DNA from: Thermosipho melanesiensis BI429
GTDB lineage: Bacteria; Thermotogota; Thermotogae; Thermotogales; Fervidobacteriaceae
Length of the DNA stretch: 64,000 nt
Direction: 5' to 3'
Assembly (NCBI RefSeq): GCF_000016905.1
Contig: NC_009616.1
Coordinates: 868,001 to 932,000 of the forward strand
The translations under genes were made by a program, and so were the position numbers. Of the stretch, positions 25,717 to 33,731 are shown in pieces (positions within the stretch are counted from its first letter, which is position 1; each line of letters begins with the position of its first letter). The notes beneath the pieces were generated by a model. It was given only the letters and a program-made list of their open reading frames with translations. It was not told the DNA's origin and did no database searches.

Positions 25717-26404
25717 TTTTTTGCTTTCTCTTGGGTTTATTTCTCGAATACCTATTAACATTAAAGTGAAGGCTTTTGAGGTTAGGGTGAAAAGATTACC
25801 AATATATTTTCCTTTGGTTGGATATATTCCTGGAATTTTATTTTTCTTTGGAGGCAGTTTTGAAAATTTTTTGTTGAAGATTTTGTTTTTGATTTTGGGG
25901 TATTATTTTTTTGATTTATTTCATTTTGATGGTTTTTTGGATACACTGGATGGTTTTTTAAATCAATCGAGTAAGGAAAAAAGATTAGAAATAATGTCAA
26001 AAGGTGATGTAGGACCTTTTGCGGTATTTTTTGGCACTTTGTATGTAGTTGTATTTTGGACTTTGTATTTAGAAATACCTCCGATAACGTTTATTTATTC
26101 TTCTGTTTTTGGAAGATATTCAATGAATTTATTAATGTTTTTCTCAAAACCAGCAAAAAAAACAGGTCTTGGAGCGTTGTTTTTTCCATTTCAAAAGAAG
26201 AATCTTTTATTTTCCTCCTTCTTTTTATTACCTCTCTTATTTTCAATGAAATACTTTTTCATTTCGTATGTAGTGACTGTAGTATTTTCTTATCTTATGT
26301 CAATTGTGTCAAATAGCAAAATAGGTGGGGTAACTGGTGATGTTTTAGGTGGAGCTTGTTTGATGACTAATGGTCTACTTTTGGTTGTATTGGGAGTGGT
26401 ATAG
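25706..26404 (+). CDS. cobS: Adenosylcobinamide-GDP ribazoletransferase (cobalamin synthase)
   Basis: This 232-residue polytopic membrane enzyme joins adenosylcobinamide-GDP and alpha-ribazole (phosphate). The catalytic acidic block FHFDGFLDTLDGFLN, followed by MSKGDVGPFAV and SVFGRYSMNLLMFF, is typical. The C-terminal GGVTGDVLGGACLMTNGLLLV is also conserved. The start is TTG at 25706 behind GTGGAGGGA. It overlaps the preceding gene by 11 bases and abuts cbiP (TAGTG). Confidence 0.93.
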   Translation: MIYDFLLSLGFISRIPINIKVKAFEVRVKRLPIYFPLVGYIPGILFFFGGSFENFLLKILFLILGYYFFDLFHFDGFLDTLDGFLNQSSKEKRLEIMSKGDVGPFAVFFGTLYVVVFWTLYLEIPPITFIYSSVFGRYSMNLLMFFSKPAKKTGLGALFFPFQKKNLLFSSFFLLPLLFSMKYFFISYVVTVVFSYLMSIVSNSKIGGVTGDVLGGACLMTNGLLLVVLGVV

Positions 26405-27801
26405 TGGTATTAATGATACAAGGAACAGCTTCAAATGTAGGAAAATCAATTATCTCTATGGCATTATGTAGATATTTTACAAAAAAAGGTGTAGATGTAG
26501 TTCCATTCAAAGCACAAAATATATCTTTGAATAGCGTTGTAAGTAAAGAAGGCGGAGAAATGGCAGTTGCACAATATGTGCAGGCAATTGCTTGTGAAAA
26601 AGAACCAAGTGTGTTGATGAATCCTATTCTTTTAAAACCGGATGTGCTTGGTTCACAATTAATTGTGAACGGGAACCCCGTTCGAGCTGTAGGTAATAAG
26701 AAGTATATGTATTCTGATAAAAAATGGTTGTTTAATCAAGCATTATCGTCCCTTTCAAAGCTTATGAGCAAACATGAACTTGTAATAATAGAGGGTTCTG
26801 GGAGCGCCGCAGAAATAAATATAAAAGATATTTCAAATATGGCAATAGCAAAAGCCGTAAATGCCCCAGTAATTTTAGTCTCTAATATAGAAATGGGTGG
26901 AGCGTTTGCACAAATTGCAGGTTCTATGGTTTTGTTTAATGATGATGAAAAAAAGCTTGTTAAAGGCTTTATTTTTAATAAATTCAAAGGTGATAAAAAT
27001 CTTCTCGGTGATTTTCCAATAGAATTTGGAAAAAGATTTGGCATAAAATATTTTGGGACAGTAGAATATTTTAAACATAATTTACCTGAAGAGGATATTT
27101 TATTTGAGAAAGAAGGTATAGGGGAGCTTAAGGTAGATATTTTAAAACTTCCTCATATTTCAAACGCTTTTGAGTTTGAGTCTTTGTTTTTAAATACAAA
27201 TGCAAAGTTTGTTGAGGATATAAGGGAAGATGTTGATTTAATAATAATTCCTGGAACAAAATCTACGCTTTTTGATCTTGAATGGGTAAAGAAAAGAAAG
27301 GAAAAAATTATCCGTGCATTTTCAAAAGGTGCATTTTTGTTAGGAATATGTGGAGGATATCAAATTTTGGGTAGAGTATTGGTTGAAAATGGAAAAAGAT
27401 ACGAAGGTCTAGGATTTTTAAATGCAAAAACGGAATTTTCAAAATCTAAGGTATTAAGAAATGTTTATGGAATAGAAAATGTTTTTGGTACAAAAGTAAA
27501 GGGGTTTGAAATACACCATGGAAGAACAATTTCATATGAAATGCCTTTTTCAAGGATTTATTACAACAAAAGAAAGATAAAAGATGGAGCAATTAAGGGA
27601 AGAGTTTTTGGTAGTTATCTACATAATCTGTTTTCAAACGAGCAATTTTTGGAAAACTTTTTGAATTTTTTAAGAAAAGAAAGAGGGTATAAGCAGAAAG
27701 AGATAAAACCTATTTTACTAGAGGATGAAATAGACAAAGTAAGTGATTATATTATAAGCCAAATTGATATTGGAGAGATAGAAAATGTTATTGGGTTTTA
27801 G
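26404..27801 (+). CDS. cbiP: Cobyric acid synthase (glutamine-hydrolysing)
   Basis: This 465-residue enzyme amidates adenosyl-cobyrinate a,c-diamide at positions b, d, e and g. The N-terminal dethiobiotin-synthetase-like ATPase domain has IQGTASNVGKSI, VPFKAQNISLNSV and EGSGSAAEINI. The C-terminal type-1 glutamine amidotransferase has the nucleophile Cys in LGICGGYQILG and the His in IHHGRT. It starts at GTG 26404 (or ATG 26413) and overlaps cbiB by 17 bases. Its presence means the operon is not limited to cobinamide salvage. Confidence 0.94.
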   Translation: MVLMIQGTASNVGKSIISMALCRYFTKKGVDVVPFKAQNISLNSVVSKEGGEMAVAQYVQAIACEKEPSVLMNPILLKPDVLGSQLIVNGNPVRAVGNKKYMYSDKKWLFNQALSSLSKLMSKHELVIIEGSGSAAEINIKDISNMAIAKAVNAPVILVSNIEMGGAFAQIAGSMVLFNDDEKKLVKGFIFNKFKGDKNLLGDFPIEFGKRFGIKYFGTVEYFKHNLPEEDILFEKEGIGELKVDILKLPHISNAFEFESLFLNTNAKFVEDIREDVDLIIIPGTKSTLFDLEWVKKRKEKIIRAFSKGAFLLGICGGYQILGRVLVENGKRYEGLGFLNAKTEFSKSKVLRNVYGIENVFGTKVKGFEIHHGRTISYEMPFSRIYYNKRKIKDGAIKGRVFGSYLHNLFSNEQFLENFLNFLRKERGYKQKEIKPILLEDEIDKVSDYIISQIDIGEIENVIGF

Positions 27802-28621
27802 TATTTTAATTGATTTATTTTTCGGAGAATTTCCAAATTTTATACATCCCGTGGTCTATATGGGGGTTATTGGAAAACGATTTGAGAAGATAAAAGGATT
27901 TCGATTTTTCTTTGGAATGTTATCACTACTTTTAGAGATTTCTTTTTGGCTTTTTCTGTGCAAAATGTTAGTGAAAGTAAATTACTTTTTTGAACTTTAT
28001 TTTCTTTCATCAACGTTTTCAATAAGAGCGTTGTATGTACATGTAAAAAGATGCAAAACAAATAATTTAAAAATCCTACGAAGAAATGTTTCCTTTATAG
28101 TTAGTAGAGATGTTAGTTTTCTTGACAAAAATCATCTTTATTCTGCTGCTTTAGAAAGTCTTTCCGAGAATATATCTGATAGTATAGTTGCTCCACTGTT
28201 TTATTATTTGATTTTTGGAATATATGGTGCGTTATTGTATAGGGTTGTAAATACATACGATGCATTATTCGGTTATAGGACAGAAAGATATGAGTGGTTT
28301 GGAAAATTTCCTGCAAGATTTGATGATTTTTTAAATTTTATTCCTGCAAGACTTACCGCATTTCTTATTATCTTATTCAACTTTAGAGCTATAGAATATC
28401 TAAAAAGATATAGGAAATTAAAGATAAATTCAATGTATCCAATGGCGGCATTTGCTGGTGTTTTAGGGTTGGGGTTTGAAAAGATAGGTGTTTACAAATT
28501 AGAAGGTAAAGGTGTTGAACTTGGAGATATAGATAGAGGGTTAAGATTATACAAAAAGGTGGTTTTTTTATGGATAGTTATATTAATGGTCATGGTGGTA
28601 TTGAAAGAAAGGATTTTTTAG
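27785..28621 (+). CDS. cbiB: Adenosylcobinamide-phosphate synthase (CbiB/CobD type)
   Basis: This 278-residue membrane protein attaches aminopropanol phosphate to cobyric acid. Family blocks are DLFFGEFPNFIHPVVYMGVIGKRFEK, SLSENISDSIVAPLFYYLIFG, YRVVNTYDALFGYRTERYEWFGKFPARFDDFLNFIPARLTA and YPMAAFAGVLG. It is somewhat shorter than the usual ~310-320 residues. It overlaps cbiP by 17 and the aminotransferase gene by 52 bases. Confidence 0.93.
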   Translation: MLLGFSILIDLFFGEFPNFIHPVVYMGVIGKRFEKIKGFRFFFGMLSLLLEISFWLFLCKMLVKVNYFFELYFLSSTFSIRALYVHVKRCKTNNLKILRRNVSFIVSRDVSFLDKNHLYSAALESLSENISDSIVAPLFYYLIFGIYGALLYRVVNTYDALFGYRTERYEWFGKFPARFDDFLNFIPARLTAFLIILFNFRAIEYLKRYRKLKINSMYPMAAFAGVLGLGFEKIGVYKLEGKGVELGDIDRGLRLYKKVVFLWIVILMVMVVLKERIF

Positions 28622-29541
28622 ATTTTTCAATTTCTGTAAATCCTTTGAAAGTAAATTGGTTAGATAAATTATCATTGGATGAAATTTACAGATATACGTA
28701 TATACAATGGTTAGAGAAAGAATTCTATAAGTATTTTGGTGGTGTTATAGTAGCTGGAGCAACAGAAGCTTTTCATATAATTGGATACCATATTTTAAAT
28801 GATTCTTACGTTATTATTCCTCGGCCAAATTATTCTGATTACTTTAAAGTGGCAAAGTTTTCGGCAAAAATTATTGATACCCCTTGGTATTTTGTTAATA
28901 AAAAATTAGATTTAAATGTTTTGGAAAAAAGCATAAAAAATGCGAGAAAGAAATCAAAAAAGGTAGTTGTTTTTTTGGGAAATCCCAACAATCCTACAGG
29001 TATTTTTTTGAATTTTAGTGAGTTGGTTAGATTTTACGAGGATGTAATTTTTATATCTGATGAGGCTTTTATAGACTTTGTTGAAGATTACGAAGAAATA
29101 GATTATGAGAATATCATAAAGGTTAGAACATTTACAAAATTTTTCGGTGTACCTGGGATTAGAGTGGGATATGTAAAATCAAAAAACTATGAAGAAGTTT
29201 TTAGGCAATATAGAATGGAGTGGGGGGTAGGGGGATTGGGATATGTATTTTTAAAAAGGTTATTAGAAAACATAGAAGATTTCGAATCTTTTCGATGTAA
29301 AACTTTGGATTATATAAGGATTCAGAAACACTTTTTTAAGGATTATATGTACGTTGAATCACAGACAAATTATTTTCTTTTGGATGTGGGAAATATAGAT
29401 GAGTTTTTAGATTTTTGTATTTCGAGAGAAATTTTTGTAAGAGATGCTAGAAACTTTGGATTAGATTTAATTCGTGTGGGATTAAAAGATGAAAAGAGTA
29501 ATATTGCGCTATTAAAAACTTTAAAGGAGGGGAGATTATGA
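28570..29541 (+). CDS. cobD: Threonine-phosphate decarboxylase-like aminotransferase (CobD)
   Basis: This 323-residue fold-type I PLP protein starts with NGHGGIERKDFLDFSISVNPLK, the CobD equivalent of 'HGG...DFSxNxNPLG'. PLP motifs are GNPNNPTGIF and the Schiff-base lysine in RTFTKFFGVPGIRVGY. It probably makes (R)-1-aminopropan-2-yl phosphate for CbiB. The ATG lies 52 bases inside cbiB behind AAAAAGGTGG, an unusually long overlap, and it ends with ATGA into the next gene. Confidence 0.88.
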   Translation: MDSYINGHGGIERKDFLDFSISVNPLKVNWLDKLSLDEIYRYTYIQWLEKEFYKYFGGVIVAGATEAFHIIGYHILNDSYVIIPRPNYSDYFKVAKFSAKIIDTPWYFVNKKLDLNVLEKSIKNARKKSKKVVVFLGNPNNPTGIFLNFSELVRFYEDVIFISDEAFIDFVEDYEEIDYENIIKVRTFTKFFGVPGIRVGYVKSKNYEEVFRQYRMEWGVGGLGYVFLKRLLENIEDFESFRCKTLDYIRIQKHFFKDYMYVESQTNYFLLDVGNIDEFLDFCISREIFVRDARNFGLDLIRVGLKDEKSNIALLKTLKEGRL

Positions 29542-30035
29542 TACATGTTTACACAGGGAATGGAAAGGGAAAAACTACAGCGGCTTTTGGGCTTGCACTT
29601 AGAGCAGCGTGTGCTGGTAAAAAGGTATTTATAGGGCAATTTGTAAAGGGAATGGAATATAGTGAATTAAAAGTTCCAGAATATATTCCAAACATAAAGG
29701 TTGAGCAATTTGGAAGAAATTGTTTCATATTTAACAATCCAACTAAAGAAGATATAGATGCAGCAAAAAATGGATTAAAAAGACTTTATGAAATAGCTAA
29801 CAACTATGATGTAATTATTTTAGATGAAGTAAATGTAGCTGTTTATTATAGACTGCTTTCTGTTGAAGAAATATTAAACTTTTTGAATAAATTAGATAAA
29901 AGTAAGGAAGTAATATTAACTGGTAGATATGCTCCACAAGAATTTGTAGATATAGCAGATCTTGTTACAGAAATGAAAGAAGTTAAGCACTACTACAAAA
30001 AAGGAGTCAAAGCAAGAAAAGGAATAGAATTTTGA
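29538..30035 (+). CDS. Cob(I)alamin adenosyltransferase (CobA/BtuR/CobO type)
   Basis: This 165-residue enzyme transfers the adenosyl group of ATP to cob(I)alamin or its precursors. The P-loop GNGKGKTTAAFGLALRA, GQFVKGMEY, VIILDEVNVAVYYRLLSVEE and VILTGRYAPQEFVDIADLVTEMKEVKHYY define the CobA family. The C-terminal KGVKARKGIEF is typical. It is the last gene of the riboswitch operon, coupled by ATGA to cobD. No obvious terminator follows before the protease gene. Confidence 0.95.
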   Translation: MIHVYTGNGKGKTTAAFGLALRAACAGKKVFIGQFVKGMEYSELKVPEYIPNIKVEQFGRNCFIFNNPTKEDIDAAKNGLKRLYEIANNYDVIILDEVNVAVYYRLLSVEEILNFLNKLDKSKEVILTGRYAPQEFVDIADLVTEMKEVKHYYKKGVKARKGIEF

Positions 30036-30046
30036 TTTATTTTTTA

Positions 30047-30084
30047 TTGGAAACATTTCCAAAAAATCTTAATTTTTATATAAT
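30047..30084 (+). promoter_or_regulatory. LacI/GalR-like operator overlapping a protease promoter
   Basis: A perfect palindrome, TTGGAAACATTTCCAA (30047-30062), lies over the -35 region of a TATAAT box (30079-30084). The -35 would be TTTCCA, spaced 17. The palindrome resembles LacI-family half-sites with a CA centre. The protease start lies about 108 bases downstream, after a leader rich in T and an imperfect GATATCATATACCCCGTATC repeat. Confidence 0.45.
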
Positions 30085-30192
30085 TTTTATGTGTAGAAAA
30101 GGCTTTGTTTGAAAAATTTTTCGATTTTATTTTTAGTTATTTTTTTGATATCATATACCCCGTATCATTATCATTTTAAAAGGGGGTAAAGT

Positions 30193-31866
30193 ATGAAAAA
30201 AGTTTTGTGGGTTTTGGTTGTGGTGTCTGTATTTTTATTTTTTGGGTGTATGGATTCTAGTGTGAAGACTACTGAAACACCGGATCCATTTAGTTATTTA
30301 CAGGGGAAAAAGATTGAGGATTTAAGTTTGTTAAGTGCAAAAGCAACGGGTTATGCAACTGTATACGGTACTGTTAAGCTTCCTGATGGTACATATGCTC
30401 CAAATTTATTAGCTAGTAATAGTCTTTTGAAAAGTGAAGGGGCAGAATTTGTAGAAGGTGAGTATGTGGTTTATACAGAAGATGGAAATATTTTATCGAA
30501 AATGGGTATTACGGTGAAAAGAACTTATAACGTTGAAGAAGATGGTAAAGAGGATAAGATAATGGTAATAAAGGCAAGTGAAGAGCAGGTACAAATGTTA
30601 AAGAAAATTTCCGGTGTAAAGTATGTGGAACCAAATTATATTTATAGAGCATATGCAGTTCCAAATGATACTTATTACGAGTATCAATGGCATTATGAAG
30701 CCATTAATCTTCCAAAAGCTTGGGATATTATAAAAAGTGCTAATGTTGTTGTCGCGGTAGTGGATACAGGAGTTAGCTTTACACATCCAGATTTACAAGG
30801 AATATTTGTGCAAGGATATGATTTTGTAGATAATGATACAGATCCAACTGATCCTGCCCAAGATGTAAGTCATGGTACACATGTAACTGGTACAATAGCA
30901 GCTTTAAGCAACAATGGAAAAGGTGTTGCAGGTGTCAATTGGGGTGGTTATGGGATAAAAATAATGCCTATAAGAGTACTTGGAGCAGATGGCTCAGGAA
31001 CATTAGATGCAGTTGCACAAGGCGTTAGATATGCGGCAGATCATGGGGCAAAAATTATTAACATGAGTCTAGGTGGAGGTGGCGATTCACAAATATTAAG
31101 AGAAGCCATACAATATGCTTACAACAAGGGTGTTACCATAGTTTGTGCTGCTGGAAATGAAAATGGACCAGTTTCATATCCCGCAAAATATCCAGAAACT
31201 ATTGCTGTAGCTTCAGTAAGATACGATCTTCAAAGAGCACCATATTCAAATTATGGACCAGAGGTTGATGTTGCGGCACCTGGTGGAGATACAAGCGTAG
31301 ATCAAAATGGCGATGGTTATGCTGACGGTGTTTTAAGTACTGCATGGACACCAAATAACGGAGATACTTACATGTTCTTACAAGGCACCTCTATGGCTGC
31401 ACCACATGTTGCTGGTGTTGCAGCTTTATTATATGCATCAGGAAAAACAACACCAGAGGAAATTAGAGCAGCATTGAAAAACACGGCAAAAGACTTAGGA
31501 CCAGCTGGTGAAGACGATTATTATGGAGCAGGTCTTATTGATGCATATGCTGCATTGAATTACAGGGGAGGAGGAAGTGATCCAAATCCGGAACCACAAC
31601 CAGAGGTGAATACTCAAATATTTGTTTTAAGGTACGATTATTGGACAGGAAGATATTATGTAGTAAGTGAAATGGGAAGCGTTTCAAATGGGTCATATAC
31701 ATTAAGTTCTGTACAGCCAGGATATTACAATTATGTATGTGCTTGGAGAGATTACAATAACAATGGAACAATAGATACTGGAGATTATTTTGGTTACAAG
31801 TATGTTTATAGATTTAGCTCAAACAATTCCTATAGAGTGAATTTACAAATGTCAATTGAGCAATAA
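30193..31866 (+). CDS. Subtilisin-like (S8) lipoprotein protease
   Basis: This 557-residue protein has a lipoprotein signal peptide (FLFFGC, Cys19 lipidated), an I9-like inhibitor propeptide (about 86-152) and a catalytic domain (about 165-455). D191 lies in VVDTG, H227 in SHGTH, oxyanion N322 in AAGN and S400 in GTSMAAPH. DQNGDGYAD (370-378) looks like a Ca2+ loop. After a GGGSDPNPEPQPE linker comes a ~85-residue C-terminal beta domain with an EF-hand-like DYNNNGTIDTGD (520-531). It is probably a surface-tethered thermostable peptidase of the thermitase/fervidolysin type. AAAAGGGGGTAAAGT precedes the ATG. Confidence 0.93.
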   Translation: MKKVLWVLVVVSVFLFFGCMDSSVKTTETPDPFSYLQGKKIEDLSLLSAKATGYATVYGTVKLPDGTYAPNLLASNSLLKSEGAEFVEGEYVVYTEDGNILSKMGITVKRTYNVEEDGKEDKIMVIKASEEQVQMLKKISGVKYVEPNYIYRAYAVPNDTYYEYQWHYEAINLPKAWDIIKSANVVVAVVDTGVSFTHPDLQGIFVQGYDFVDNDTDPTDPAQDVSHGTHVTGTIAALSNNGKGVAGVNWGGYGIKIMPIRVLGADGSGTLDAVAQGVRYAADHGAKIINMSLGGGGDSQILREAIQYAYNKGVTIVCAAGNENGPVSYPAKYPETIAVASVRYDLQRAPYSNYGPEVDVAAPGGDTSVDQNGDGYADGVLSTAWTPNNGDTYMFLQGTSMAAPHVAGVAALLYASGKTTPEEIRAALKNTAKDLGPAGEDDYYGAGLIDAYAALNYRGGGSDPNPEPQPEVNTQIFVLRYDYWTGRYYVVSEMGSVSNGSYTLSSVQPGYYNYVCAWRDYNNNGTIDTGDYFGYKYVYRFSSNNSYRVNLQMSIEQ

Positions 31867-31880
31867 TAATATTTTCTATC

Positions 31881-31916
31881 AAAAGTCCCTCATCTAATTA
31901 GATGAGGGACTTTTTT
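31881..31916. terminator. Bidirectional rho-independent terminator
   Basis: A perfect 17-bp palindrome arm pair (AAAAGTCCCTCATCTAA and its complement, 31881-31914) is flanked by A and T runs. It serves the plus-strand protease gene and the convergent minus-strand gene that ends at 31941. Confidence 0.93.
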
Positions 31917-31940
31917 GATTTATTTTTGATTTGTAATTTA

Positions 31941-32231
31941 TCAAATTTCTTCATTTGGTTTTAGAATAAATTCATAAGAATCAACCTCTACATGCTTTTT
32001 TATGCTATATTTGTAATCTGGGGTGTTAAATTCATACTTTCTTCCATCAGTTAGAAAATCAATTTTTTGTATGGTAATTTTTGCATCTGTTTTTAAGTCA
32101 TTTTTTACGAAAAAATAGTATGTGGAATTAAATTTATCAACATCTATTTTATAAATGAGATTTGGATAGATGTTTAATGAGAAAATTGAAATGGAAACTG
32201 CTAAAACAAAAAGTATAAAAAATTTTTTCAT
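31941..32231 (-). CDS. Small secreted protein of unknown function
   Basis: This 96-residue protein has a clear signal peptide (MKKFFILFVLAVSISIFSL). The ~75-residue beta-rich remainder (YYFFVKNDLKTDAKITIQKIDFLTDGRKYEF ... VDSYEFILKPNEEI) resembles only the N-terminal strands of an immunoglobulin-like secreted domain. It may be complete or the 5' part of a once larger gene; the frame just downstream of the stop has further stops. AAAAAGGAGGAAGCATA precedes the ATG, which overlaps the SARP-like gene end. Confidence 0.6.
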   Translation of the reverse strand: MKKFFILFVLAVSISIFSLNIYPNLIYKIDVDKFNSTYYFFVKNDLKTDAKITIQKIDFLTDGRKYEFNTPDYKYSIKKHVEVDSYEFILKPNEEI

Positions 32232-32939
32232 TATGCTTCCTCCTTTTTAATGAGTTTTAATGCTTCGTATTCATTTAAGATTTTGAAGTTTTTAAGATTC
32301 ACTCGTTTTGTAAAACCTTTTATTACGTATTCTGGGTTGTTATTATTGTTTTCTATAATTAATAGATGTCCTTTGTGTAAATTTAGTACCATGTCGCCTT
32401 TTCTTAGAGATGTTTTTTTGATGTTTGGAGTAAAAAGTATTATATAAGGTTTACTTCTCATTTTTGAAATTTGTTCAATGAGGAATGAAATCTTGTTAAA
32501 TAAATTCTTGAATTTTTCAATTTGTAACTTAAATAGTTTTTGACACAAGTTTCTTTTTTCTATAATCCATTTATCTGAAAAATTTTCCAGAAGTTCTCCT
32601 CTGTAAATTTTTTCAATTTTTTTTGGATTTTTTCCTATGTATTTAAAAAATTCATAATAATCCGATTTTATAGCATTTTTATTTATAGTTATAAAATCTC
32701 TGTGATTTTGTAAAACATCACCTAAAGGGAGACTTTTTTTTAAAGAATATATTTGTACATTTAGGTTTTTTCGTGCATTTTCCCCCCAAAATACTTTATA
32801 TATTTCTTCTTTTGAAATAGCTTCTTTGTTACTTAATATTATATAGAGAAAAATTTTTAGATACTTTGTTGGTTTTATATCAATTTTTTTTTTCATTGAA
32901 AAAGATTTCTAAATTGCCAAAGGTCTTTACATATATCAT
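32231..32939 (-). CDS. SARP/BTAD-like regulator interrupted at an A10 tract
   Basis: A good ribosome site (GGAGGAACCAAT) leads to ATG 32939, coupled by ATGA to the upstream gene. The frame reads MIYVKTFGNLEIFFNEKK, a typical SARP N-terminus, then stops after ten A residues. The rest continues in the +1 frame from an ATG at 32896. It carries a winged helix (TKYLKIFLYIILSNKEAISKEEIYKVFWGENARKNLNVQIYSLKKSL) and a BTAD-like region (YRGELLENFSDKWIIEKRNLCQKLFKLQIEKFKN). Removing one A joins both parts into a ~235-residue protein. It could be a mutation, homopolymer read error, or slippage-regulated gene. Translation from 32896 alone would lack the first strands of the DNA-binding domain. Confidence 0.65.
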
Positions 32940-33448
32940 ATTGGTTCCTCCAAAAGTTCAGATGTAGATAGTTCTGGAAAAACCCTTAATATTTTGTACA
33001 AAGTTTCAATATCTATATGTTCTTTTTTCAGATAGTTTTCAACAATTTTTTTGATAATTTTCTGATAATACATTCTCATTTTGTTTGCCCATATACAATT
33101 TATCGAAGGAAAGAATGGTCCTGTGTATATTCCAAGAATTTCAGAAATATCTGATTTATTCTTTAACAGTTCTTCAAATTTCCATATATCCACATCGCAA
33201 TTTATTTCAGTTTTTATAGTTTTTCTTTCAATATAAATGTAACCGATGTTTCCTAGTTTTTTGTTAATATTTTGTACAATCCTTCTAACATACTTTTGAT
33301 CTACTTCCTTTATATCCAAAAATAAACTTTCTATTTCTGAAAAATATGTTTTTGTTTTTTTAGATAAAAGATAAGAGAATAAAATAATCTCATTTTTTGT
33401 TAAATAACTTTTAGCAGGAATATTTATATCGCCGAATAATTTTATCAT
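32936..33448 (-). CDS. SARP/BTAD-like transcriptional regulator
   Basis: This 170-residue protein has a winged-helix part (MIKLFGDINI ... LTKNEIILFSYLLSKKTKTYFSEIESLFLDIKEVDQKYVRRIVQNINKKLG) and a BTAD-like helical part (CDVDIWKFEELLKN ... IYTGPFFPSINCIWANKMRMYYQKIIKKIVENYL). It is a paralogue-like neighbour of the next gene, which it overlaps by ATGA. It is shorter than usual and lacks an effector domain. The ATG follows CGGGGGATAGTA. The 283 bases upstream are very AT-rich; apart from the glpX terminator nothing clear was found there. Confidence 0.65.
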   Translation of the reverse strand: MIKLFGDINIPAKSYLTKNEIILFSYLLSKKTKTYFSEIESLFLDIKEVDQKYVRRIVQNINKKLGNIGYIYIERKTIKTEINCDVDIWKFEELLKNKSDISEILGIYTGPFFPSINCIWANKMRMYYQKIIKKIVENYLKKEHIDIETLYKILRVFPELSTSELLEEPI

Positions 33449-33682
33449 TACTATCCCCCGCAGTTTTCAATTTTTACTAGAGAAAATTTTAACATTTTTT
33501 TAATTTTTGTTTTTTTGAGTTTGGTAAACACATTGATAAAGATATGTAAACTAATATTTCACGAAATGATTAAACCAACATAGAAGTTTAACAGGGTAAA
33601 ATATAAATAAATGTGGAAAACGTTCTTTTGTTTTTTAATTTTTTGATGATCAATAAAACTAAAAATACTTGTGAAAAATAAA

Positions 33683-33720
33683 AACGGCTTCGATATTGCG
33701 CCGAAGCCGTTGCTGTTTTT
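33683..33720 (-). terminator. Rho-independent terminator of glpX
   Basis: On the minus strand AACGGCTTCG (33711-33702) pairs with CGAAGCCGTT (33692-33683) and is followed by TTTATTTTT. It lies 20 bases after the glpX stop. Confidence 0.9.
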
Positions 33721-33731
33721 AAATAAAAAAA

